Origin: Torymus aiolomorphi
Taxonomy: Eukaryota; Arthropoda; Insecta; Hymenoptera; Torymidae
Direction of reading: 5' to 3'
DNA: 64,000 nucleotides
Assembly: GCA_036365515.1 (NCBI GenBank)
Contig: CM070876.1
Location: 104,660,810 to 104,724,809, forward strand
Shown here: positions 56,740 to 64,000 of the stretch, one piece after another
How the letters are laid out: every line of letters begins with the position of its first letter
Numbering within the stretch: the first letter of the stretch is position 1
Made by a program: the position numbers and the translations under genes
The notes under the pieces: generated by a model
The model's input: the letters and a program-made list of their open reading frames with translations, nothing else
Told to the model about the DNA's origin: nothing
The model's database searches: none

Positions 56740-57124
56740 TAGAATTCTTAAAATCTATTTTCTCGATTCGTTGATAGAGTGAGAATTGCGAGGTTTTTTT
56801 TCGAACCTTTGGCGAGGATCTGCCGGAATTAGACTGTCGGATGCTAGAAGTGAGACGTTGGAAGCGGGACGTGGGAAGCGGGACGTTGGAAGCGGGACTT
56901 TGGAAGTATGATGCTGAAAGTCTGCTGTTGACTGTAGAAGTAATAAGTTTGGACTAACGCAGCGATCAGGCTTATCCACGGGAGTCTAGCTTAATACTGA
57001 GTGATTAGTGCGCCGCCACCGCTACCGCATGATGGGTGCGCGCGCATCGGATCACGCCGCCGCCGCCAGCGCAAATCACGTCTAGAAGGTGGTGGGGTGG
57101 TCGACTTCTGAATTAGTAACGGTC
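56740..57124. promoter_or_regulatory. Bidirectional leader/promoter, CpG-rich
   Basis: The non-coding 5' exon of the minus-strand gene (to about 56,980) and the upstream region of the ATPase meet in a GC-rich stretch with repeated CCGCCGCC/GCGCGCGC motifs (57,010-57,080). Richer in CpG than anything around it, it probably drives both directions. Confidence 0.5.
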
Positions 57125-57781
57125 ATGGACACGACGTGGAAACATCCTTTCACCTGCATTTGCGCAGGCCCTACGATGGCCGGAAAGTCGGTTTTTGTCA
57201 AGAGGTTTCTGACACACCTGCCCAAAATGTGTAACGTACGTTTTGATCGAATTCTCTTTTACTACGGAGAGTGGCAAGAAACATATCGGACTGACTACAG
57301 GCCAGGAGAAGGACAGAGAATCGAGTTTCGAGAAGGTGTGCCACAGCCCAACGACTATTCTCACGACAGCGATAAGACAAAATTGATCGTTCTCGACGAC
57401 TTGATGCGCGAGTCTTGCACCAGTGTTGTACTAGACCTCTTCACGAAAGGTTGTCATCACAAGAATATAAGTGTAATTTTTATAAAACAAAACATTTTTC
57501 ACAAAGGTCAGAATCAGCGCGACTTGTCACTCAACTCCAATTACATTGTACTTTTCAAAAATCCGCGAGATCGTGCTCAAATTCAGTATCTGGCGCGGCA
57601 AGTTTACCCCGAAGACCCAAAATTTTTGCAAGAGGCTTACACCGATACGTGTACACAGCCGTACAGTTACTTGTTGCTAGATATGAAACAGGATACTCTG
57701 GATGAATATCGGTTTCGTACCAACATCTTTCCTGACGACGCGACACAGTACGCGTACGTCCCTAAATATTCGTCAAAGTAA
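57125..57781 (+). CDS. ATP: Polinton packaging ATPase (A32/FtsK-HerA type)
   Basis: The 218-residue protein is intact. Walker A is GPTMAGKS (residues 15-22) and Walker B is KLIVLDDLM (residues 86-94), followed by a polar IKQN stretch like the family's sensor. This ATPase is related to poxvirus A32 and is thought to drive genome packaging into a capsid. The ATG at 57,125 is chosen over an in-frame GTG at 57,089 because the conserved region begins WKHPFTCI right after it. It is the first of a tight plus-strand gene series. Length and motifs fit the family. Confidence 0.94.
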   Translation: MDTTWKHPFTCICAGPTMAGKSVFVKRFLTHLPKMCNVRFDRILFYYGEWQETYRTDYRPGEGQRIEFREGVPQPNDYSHDSDKTKLIVLDDLMRESCTSVVLDLFTKGCHHKNISVIFIKQNIFHKGQNQRDLSLNSNYIVLFKNPRDRAQIQYLARQVYPEDPKFLQEAYTDTCTQPYSYLLLDMKQDTLDEYRFRTNIFPDDATQYAYVPKYSSK

Positions 57782-57797
57782 AAATTAATAAAAGTGA

Positions 57798-58196
57798 GTA
57801 TGGAAGTGTGCAGCAGTCATTTTCATCGTAGCGATAGCCGGGATAACATCGTCACCAGGTAAAAAGTTCTCAAAGAAACGAGTGGCTCTCTTGAACGCTC
57901 TCTGTCACGCTGACAGTCGGCAACGTAGAGCGCTGCTCCGTAAGGCCGATAAAGATTTGGTCAAGTGTATCTGCGAGTGCGCGTTGAACGTACTACAAGG
58001 TGTTGTAAAGCTGAAAAATACGGAAAAGAGACGTCTAAAGAAACATAGAAGTGTCCTGCGTAAGTTGACAGGCGAGACTGGCAATATCGGCTGGAGAAGC
58101 AAGAAACGCACAATACTTCAAAACGGTGGTTCGTTTTTACCTATTCTTCTGGGGCATCTGATAAGTACAGTATTTTCAAAGATTTTAGGTAACTAG
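57798..58196 (+). CDS. Small basic pX-like Polinton protein, no ATG seen
   Basis: The conserved part runs from about 57,879: KKRVALLNALCHADSRQRRA, then CICECALNVL, then KLKNTEKRRLKKHRSVLRKL and a hydrophobic end (GGSFLPILLGHLISTVFS). It is strongly basic with a C-terminal hydrophobic helix, like the adenovirus core-peptide X-type proteins of Polintons and adintoviruses. The frame is open back to a stop at 57,795 but contains no ATG. An out-of-frame ATG is at 57,800, and GTG codons occur at 57,882 and upstream. Either the start was lost or a spliced start is used; GTGAGT donor-like sequence lies at 57,794. It ends 3 bp before the next ATG. Confidence 0.75.
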   Translation, partial: VWKCAAVIFIVAIAGITSSPGKKFSKKRVALLNALCHADSRQRRALLRKADKDLVKCICECALNVLQGVVKLKNTEKRRLKKHRSVLRKLTGETGNIGWRSKKRTILQNGGSFLPILLGHLISTVFSKILGN

Positions 58197-58199
58197 ACG

Positions 58200-58946
58200 A
58201 TGGATCGGGCACGTAAAATGATCCTCGTTCCAGCCAATCCATCGCCTAACGAGTCGACCTCATCCAATGTTACCAAATCGCCTGTTAAAGACAGTGCTGA
58301 CAACACAGTGCAAACTTCGGGTGATCATTTATCGCGTTTGGACTCGGATATGTTTGAGATTTTAAATTCGAAAAATTTTTCGGACGAGCGTGAAAAGTGT
58401 AAAAATTACTTGCAAGTGCTCAGACGTTACTTATTCTTCAAAGAGAACGAACGTTTAGACGACAAAGACAGTGTGCACGAAATTGACGAAATCCAAGCCA
58501 CGTTAGCACCACCGACAGAGGAGAATATTCTGGAGAGTATTCCTAAAATTTACTCCAAAAGGGCTCGTATGCTATTGAGACACTGGCGCACATTTGACTC
58601 CGAGCGCTTAAAGTGGAATAGCGCAGGAAACGTCATCATTGATGGAAAACTTGTCCCTCAGTCAAATATCGCAGAATTGTTGAACCACGTTGTAAAGAAG
58701 AAGAAGAAAAAACGAGACGAAGAGGAGGAGGAGGAGGAACCAACAGGCAGATTTCAATTCGCCAAATTCATCGGTAGTACCGACACACCGAATAATCTTG
58801 TCGGTAATGCAGATATATTAAAAATTGCCAACAGATTGACAGCTCCTTCGAAGACAGCGAAACGCCGAATACAAGCACCAATAGTCTCCTCGCCAGCATT
58901 GACCAGACACGCAGCAAGAAAAAAGTGGTTAAAACTAGCCATCTGA
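58200..58946 (+). CDS. Conserved Polinton protein of unknown role, 248 residues
   Basis: Intact frame from ATG 58,200. The N-terminus is Ser/Thr-rich and probably disordered, followed by a coiled-coil-like stretch (CKNYLQVLRRYLFFKENERL). The conserved core is about residues 110-160: IPKIYSKRARMLL, then LKWNSAGNVIIDGKLVPQSN and IAELLNHVV. After it come a Lys run, a Glu run, and a short module (FQFAKFIG ... NLVGNADIL). This core recurs in arthropod Polintons; no function is established to my knowledge. Its stop overlaps the integrase start by one base (TGATG), so the two are probably co-transcribed. Confidence 0.82.
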   Translation: MDRARKMILVPANPSPNESTSSNVTKSPVKDSADNTVQTSGDHLSRLDSDMFEILNSKNFSDEREKCKNYLQVLRRYLFFKENERLDDKDSVHEIDEIQATLAPPTEENILESIPKIYSKRARMLLRHWRTFDSERLKWNSAGNVIIDGKLVPQSNIAELLNHVVKKKKKKRDEEEEEEEPTGRFQFAKFIGSTDTPNNLVGNADILKIANRLTAPSKTAKRRIQAPIVSSPALTRHAARKKWLKLAI

Positions 58947-60043
58947 TGTCTTATGAAAATCAATATTACGAGCCTTCGCACGAGGCTGGTTACGCAGGTG
59001 CACACAATCTCATACGTGTCAATACGCAAGGTAAATCCATCTCGAAGAAAGAGAAGGAGCGTATACACGAATGGCTGAGTAATCAAGATGCCTACACACT
59101 TCATAGGCCAATACGCAGAAAATTTCCAAGATTACGATACAACGTTACAAACATTGACGACGTTTGGAAAGCTGATTTGTGTCAACTGTCATCACTCAAA
59201 AATGAAAATGACGGTTATATCTATCTATTGGTCATTGTAGATGTACTCAGTAAGTTTTGTTGGGTGGAACCGTTACGCGACAAGTCGGCGCAGACCGTCG
59301 CAACGGCTTTTGAAAAAATTTTTAAACGGTCCAACGGTCGCCTTCCTGTTTATTTACAAAGTGATAAAGGTAAGGAATTCGTAGGGTCAGCTGTACAAAA
59401 TGTTTTGAAAAACCGTCGCATACGCTTTCGAGTAGCAAGAAATCCCGACATCAAAGCAGCTGTCGTCGAGCGGTTAAATCGTACGATCAAAGAACGTCTT
59501 TGGAGATATTTCACACATAGAAACACACACAGATACATCGACGTAATACAGAAAATTGTCAGTGCTTACAACAACACTGTACACTCGACCATAGGCATGA
59601 AACCATCGCACGTAGACTTGTACAATGCGGCACAAGCCCGAAACAATCTACAAAGACGGCGCACCAAACAAAGACCAGTGAAATACCCTAAATACAAGGT
59701 CGGTGATTACGTTCGAATCAGTCGCTCAAAGGGAACCTTCGAGAAAGGATTCGAAAAAAATTACTCCGAAGAGATATTCAAAGTTTGTCGTGTCTCACAG
59801 AGACAGCACATTTATCTGTACGAGATACAGGATCTGAACGGCGAGAATATCGACGGTTTCTTCTACACCGAAGAATTGACTCGTGTAGGCTCTAGTCGAT
59901 TAACAGCTGAACAAGAATTTAAAATCGAGCGCATCATTCAATCCAAAGGACAGGGGAAAAAGAAGCAGCTGCTAGTAAAGTGGGTAGGATATCCAGAAAA
60001 GTTCAACTCTTGGATAAAAGCTACAGATCTCAAGTCCGTTTAG
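58946..60043 (+). CDS. INT: Polinton integrase with C-terminal chromodomain
   Basis: The 365-residue protein is intact. An N-terminal region (HEWLSNQDAYTLHRPIRRKF) precedes an RNase H-fold catalytic core with D77 (WKADLCQL), D140 (LQSDKGKEF) and E175 (VVERLNRT), the D,D-35-E spacing of retroviral-type integrases. An SH3-like region follows (YKVGDYVRISR). A chromodomain occupies residues 325-365 (KIERIIQSKG ... LLVKWVGYPEKFNSWI), which in chromointegrases targets modified histone tails. The ATG at 58,946 overlaps the previous stop. It would insert the element and create 6-bp duplications. Best-preserved gene of the element. Confidence 0.96.
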   Translation: MSYENQYYEPSHEAGYAGAHNLIRVNTQGKSISKKEKERIHEWLSNQDAYTLHRPIRRKFPRLRYNVTNIDDVWKADLCQLSSLKNENDGYIYLLVIVDVLSKFCWVEPLRDKSAQTVATAFEKIFKRSNGRLPVYLQSDKGKEFVGSAVQNVLKNRRIRFRVARNPDIKAAVVERLNRTIKERLWRYFTHRNTHRYIDVIQKIVSAYNNTVHSTIGMKPSHVDLYNAAQARNNLQRRRTKQRPVKYPKYKVGDYVRISRSKGTFEKGFEKNYSEEIFKVCRVSQRQHIYLYEIQDLNGENIDGFFYTEELTRVGSSRLTAEQEFKIERIIQSKGQGKKKQLLVKWVGYPEKFNSWIKATDLKSV

Positions 60044-60047
60044 GAAG

Positions 60048-60860
60048 ATGAACAACAGTGACGAATTTTATCTAGTATTACCCAGCAACAGTAGTATGAC
60101 GTATTTTCCGGAAAATACTACCACCTGTTTTACAACGCATCTGGCCCGTGAAATCAGATTAACAGGAGACTGGCAAGTTGGACTAGCAGAAATTCACGTA
60201 CCCTGCACAATCATGCATAATCAAAAATCCGAATCTTTTTACACATTTAAACTAGGCTCGGCTAAACTGAAACCTTTGGAAAATAACGTAATTTGTAATT
60301 TTCCGTACGGAGTGTACGATACTGCTGCTCAACTCGCGGAAGAAATCAATAGAGTACACATTGTACGCGATCATCAACAACTCATCCCAACGGATTTTCA
60401 GAAAGGCTACTAGGATTTGAGACGAACCTGTGATTGCGCAGAACCACATTACACAACGTTTAACGAAAAAATACGTCGTATCTTTGGTTTTGAGGATACT
60501 ATTCACAGACAGACGGGCACATTTATTACCTCCAAAACAGGGAAAGATAGAAACGTGGGTACCAGACCTGTATGTCTGGCGCGTGCTATCCCCGATCAAC
60601 TGTACGTCTACACAGACATTTGCGAGCCTTATACGGTCGGCGATACTCAAACAACACTGCTTCGCATAGTTTCCTTGGAGAATTCAAGATATAAATTTGG
60701 CAGCAACCTCTTAAGGCATTTTGCGCCTATACATTACATTTCGCTCTTACAACATACTTTTCACAACATTGTCATCGATATAAGAGACCAACACGGTCGA
60801 CGCATACCATTCGAGTATGGAACGTTGACCATGACACTTCATTTTAAGCGTAATCGGTAA
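60048..60860 (+). pseudogene. Penton-like minor capsid protein, one nonsense codon
   Basis: It begins ATG 60,048, 4 bp after the integrase. N-terminal half: EFYLVLPSNSSMTYFPENTT, then LTGDWQVGLAEIHVPCT. A single TAG at 60,411-60,413 interrupts it; the same frame continues to 60,860 with FNEKIRRIFGF, DQLYVYTDICEPYTVGDTQT and the end FEYGTLTMTLHFKR. Total 270 codons, the usual size for the single jelly-roll minor capsid protein (penton) of Polintons. The family call is from recalled sequence pattern. The nonsense codon is the only visible defect. Confidence 0.8.
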
Positions 60861-60879
60861 AATTACCCTCTCGCAAAAA

Positions 60880-61112
60880 ATGAGTCATTATATCACGTAC
60901 TACAATCAACAAACCGGCGGTGGTATCGGCGTGAAAAACGTTTACGCTGGTTCAACCTATCAGCGTGGGTCTGGAATTGGAAGTTTCATCGGTGCGATAT
61001 TTAGAAAAATTGTCCCATATCTGAGTAGTGGTGCTAAAGCTGTGGGTAAAGAAGCCGTTCGCGCAGGTCTAAACGTACTCGATGACATAGCCAATGACGG
61101 TGTGAGTTTCAA
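60880..61112 (+). pseudogene. Adenovirus pVI/pX-like minor capsid protein, truncated
   Basis: From ATG 60,880 the frame reads a Gly-rich start (YYNQQTGGGIGVKNVYAGST), then SGIGSFIGAIFRKIVPYLSS, GAKAVGKEAVRAGLNVLDDI, and is lost after NDGVSF. Gly-rich amphipathic starts of this type are typical of the membrane-active minor capsid protein of Polintons. The remaining C-terminal part is missing. The break falls at the edge of the palindromic element at 61,113, and the next 28 residues in frame are encoded by that element. Confidence 0.8.
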
Positions 61113-61269
61113 TATGACTAGAACTTTTTTAGTAACTTATGTGTTTAAATTGTTTGTTTTTAATAGGAATTGTATATCTATAGACATCATCTTATAAACA
61201 TAGGTATACCTTTTCTATTAAAAACAAACAATTTAAACACATCAGTTAATAAAAAAGTACTAGTCATAT
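61113..61269. mobile_element. Palindromic MITE at the right edge of the Polinton
   Basis: Arms of about 55 bp (61,113-61,167 and 61,215-61,269) pair as TATGACTAG...CTAGTCATA at the ends and GTGTTTAAATTGTTTGTTTT inside, with about 47 bp between. Beyond it no Polinton coding sequence resumes. Confidence 0.85.
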
Positions 61270-62740
61270 GAAAAAATGGTAAAGGAACTTTTTTCTTAGA
61301 ATTTTGCGCTCTACAAGATTATGCTTACAGACGCATACATTTTCAGAACAAGTTGTATATTTACTTAAAAATATTAAGAAAAAATTATAAACTAAATATT
61401 TAATGACTTTATTCAAATAAATGACCAAAGTTTACTGTTCAAGTGGATTCCTTACTAATGCTATTTGAATCTCGCGCGAAGCTAGAGTGTAGCGCCGCTT
61501 GACTTATGGGGTACGGAACTAACGCTTAATTCGGCTTCACCGAAACCCCGGGATCCGACCTTCTATGCAAAAGATAATATATTCTATATTCTCTGGTAAT
61601 ATCAGTATGTAAACATAGCTGTGATTACTGTGATACCACTCAGCTTCTTTATACAGATTGTTTTTCTTAGTTATCATTTTTTGCATTCATGAATGGATAT
61701 GGAAGTGCATATTTAGTGTACTATATGTGATGTTATATTAAAACAACAAATTTGCGGTGACAGTTGAATTAAAGATTTGGAAATAGATTTTAGTACTTGA
61801 AATTTTATTGGAAACTTCATACTTAAAATAGCAGGAATCGATACTAAGAAAAAATTAAGCCTATGCTCACTTTTACAAAAACATTTAGTGTCCAAATGTA
61901 AATAAACTTTTAAAGAAATTTATTGTTCAGAAGAACATTAGAACCTTTGCTTCTACCACAAAGCTACTATCATCAACCATCGACTGAATCTCACTGTGAT
62001 ATAATTGACATTTTATTTTCTGAACTCAAAACAGTTATGCACTGTATTGAGTATATGTGAGTCATGTTTTGTTTATTAAGCAATGTTGGATGTGAAAAAG
62101 TATAATTAAGGAAAAGTAAAAAAGTTCACCTGATTAGAGATTAATAAATGATTAATAGAAATGATGTTGCTATAAGCATTTTTTAAGCATTTGGCTATAG
62201 CACTACTGGCTTGGTAACATGCACACAGGATTTTGGATTTTTCAACATATTTTATATTTACGTCAGTATATGATAATCTAATATGTGTGATAATGTTTAT
62301 TAAGAACATAAGAATACAAAAGCAGCTAAGGATCTTTATGTTAAACCACTAAACAATACATGACTGACTGATATGGATATGGCTGCCGTTGTGCTCATAG
62401 CTTACAAGTCTGATGGGTCATATACTTATGGTTAGTAGAATATTTGTTCCAAATATAAAAGATTTAAATCTAAAAACAAAACTTTTATATATTTCAGGGA
62501 AGAGAAGCTTACAGAAGAAATAAAAAAGTATTTTAGTAATTTTATCTTGAAAGCAGTTTTTAAGCATTGAAACGTTTTCTCTCTATTATTTTAAACTACG
62601 AAGTAACATTATTAAAAAAAGATATATATATATATATATAAATATATATATCTTTGTACGGTATTTTGAGGATTTCATAAAGAATTTGTACAATAGTGGT
62701 GACACAAATATAAACATTGTTATAAACAACCAATAAACAA
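61270..62740. other. AT-rich DNA, no gene seen
   Basis: There are short chance frames only. A GC-richer piece lies at 61,470-61,560 (CTTGACTTATGGGGTACGGA). A TA microsatellite lies at about 62,620-62,652. Confidence 0.5.
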
Positions 62741-62993
62741 GCGCGTGACTAAAGAAATAATGACCCTAAGGTTATTGACTAACACCACGATGCATGCGGC
62801 GCCCGCTTTTACGGAAAAATATCACGGAATTTCCGAAATCGATGTATTAACACACTATTGTGGAAACCGCTGAAAAATCCTCAAAATGCCTCTCGAGTGC
62901 TTTGGACTTTTGAGGAGACTCCTCAAAATGCCTACAAAATCCTCAAAATTCGGTATATATGACTTATATAATCCTCAAAATGCGTCCCAGATC

Positions 62994-63081
<88 letters not shown>

Positions 63082-63428
63082 GGACAGGTCTTGATGATGT
63101 GCGAAATAAATATTGAGACTAGGTATGTGATTCAATGATTATTTATTACATACTAGTCATGCTGGTACATGGCTCAATATGTTAAAATGCGTATACAGAT
63201 GTTAGAAAGTTCTATTAATATTCTATCTTAACCTATTTAATTATCTTAAAAAAATTAAATCCTATATCAGTCGTGATCGCACATGACTTGATAATTACAA
63301 ACTAAAATTATGAAACAATCTCCAAAGTTATTATTCCCTGCGGAGATGCTCTTATATCGCGTGGATTTATGTATAAATATCAATATATTAATATTATTCA
63401 AATTAAATCTATGACTCGATTATCAGCC

Positions 63429-63474
<46 letters not shown>

Positions 63475-64000
63475 ACTATTGGGGTCCTAGAGTTTCTTAC
63501 TCTGAGAGTTTACATTGGAATACCGGAACAAATACACTTGACTAAAGAAATAATGACCCTAAGGGTACCGTGATTCGCAGGGGGCCTGCGGCGCCCGCTT
63601 TTAGTACCGAAATTCCGGAACAAAAGCCCGGAAAAGTACCTAAGATGTATTGTAGACGAAGCCTTATGGGCCTCAAAAGTAGCGATACATGCATCGTATT
63701 TTTGAAGCCGGTCCCCAAAAAGGACAAAAGTCCCCAAAGCAGCAATCTATGGTGTATATGTACCCCAAAAGTACCGACACATATACCTATACACACACAC
63801 ACACACTTCGGAAACCGGTACTTTTGAGGATCTATAGTTTTTTTTCTCCAGAGTTCGTATATGCTTGACTAAAGAAATAACTCCCTCTCTGCGTGGAAGG
63901 TATTAATATAAATCCTCAAAAGTACCGTTTCATACCGAAGGAATTTTGAGGATGTCCTCAAAAGCCCGAAAAATCCTCAAAGTATCGAATCCGTGCTGAC
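62741..64000. repeat. Dispersed short repeats and TA microsatellites
   Basis: GACTAAAGAAATAATGACCC recurs at about 62,744 and 63,540, with a shorter copy at 63,866. The first two are followed by TGCGGCGCCCGCTTTTA. Motifs such as ATCCTCAAAATGC and CCTCAAAAGTACCG occur many times at 62,870-62,990 and 63,900-63,990. Long TA tracts lie at 62,995-63,078 and 63,430-63,470. The set may be the ends of a repeated element. No gene. Confidence 0.7.

Larger units (their letters stand above)
47804..61112. mobile_element. Decayed Maverick/Polinton element
   Basis: PolB, retroviral-type integrase with chromodomain, A32-like ATPase, pX-like, penton-like and pVI/pX-like genes together define a Polinton, a self-synthesising DNA transposon related to adintoviruses. 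The plus-strand capsid/integration block (57,125-61,112) and PolB are co-oriented; two genes are on the minus strand. Major capsid protein and cysteine protease are absent, and the right side stops at a palindromic MITE. I could not find the long terminal inverted repeats, so the left edge is set at the last coding sequence. PolB, the penton-like gene and both spliced genes are broken; integrase, ATPase, the 248-residue and the OB-like genes are intact. Confidence 0.92.

Noticed and set aside
62932..63135. Frame with a long Ile-Tyr run
   Set aside because: It is a translation of a TA microsatellite.

Overview
The window looks like AT-rich, repeat-choked DNA of an arthropod, most likely an insect. 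The evidence is the mix of BEL/Pao, copia-type, LINE-type and Maverick/Polinton elements, short GT-AG introns, many foldback elements and several unrelated satellite arrays. I cannot name the species. I found no convincing ordinary host gene, tRNA or rRNA. Nearly everything is mobile or repetitive, and almost all coding capacity lies in one Polinton at 47.8-61.1 kb.

Layout. The first 23.2 kb is a stack of insertions in one copia-type retrotransposon (plus strand). A BEL/Pao element on the minus strand (1-1,859) abuts its gag region. The reverse transcriptase/RNase H part (4,723-5,633) is followed by a 326-bp MITE with an AATT duplication (5,634-5,959). The copia frame resumes at 5,960-6,109 and is interrupted again by a 16.6-kb insertion (6,110-22,709) flanked by perfect 8-bp GAATATAT duplications. 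The copia C-terminus and 3' LTR follow at 22,710-23,163. That 16.6-kb block carries MITEs, foldback elements and a 7.7-kb satellite of about 48 monomers, and its outer ends are related inverted termini. From 23 to 47 kb there are a LINE RNase H remnant, more foldbacks and MITEs, clusters of short palindromes, a solo LTR with its GAAA duplication (38,133-39,329), and six further tandem arrays with periods of about 41, 90, 152, 175, 312 and 323 bp.

From 47.8 to 61.1 kb lies a decayed Polinton (Maverick). On the plus strand it has a three-exon unknown gene, protein-primed DNA polymerase B (two frameshifts), the A32-like packaging ATPase, a small basic pX-like protein, a conserved 248-residue protein, an integrase with a C-terminal chromodomain, a penton-like minor capsid protein (one nonsense codon), and the start of an adenovirus pVI/pX-like protein. 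On the minus strand are a small putative OB-fold protein and a spliced acidic nuclear-type protein. The right side stops abruptly at a palindromic MITE. Major capsid protein and protease are absent, so this copy is not autonomous. The genes from ATPase to the last capsid gene are head to tail with gaps of a few bases. The remaining 61.3-64 kb is AT-rich with TA microsatellites and short dispersed repeats.

Most novel points: (1) the 16.6-kb composite block that moved as a unit and carries a satellite; (2) two uncharacterised intron-containing genes in the Polinton, one of whose exons could splice in frame into the polymerase.
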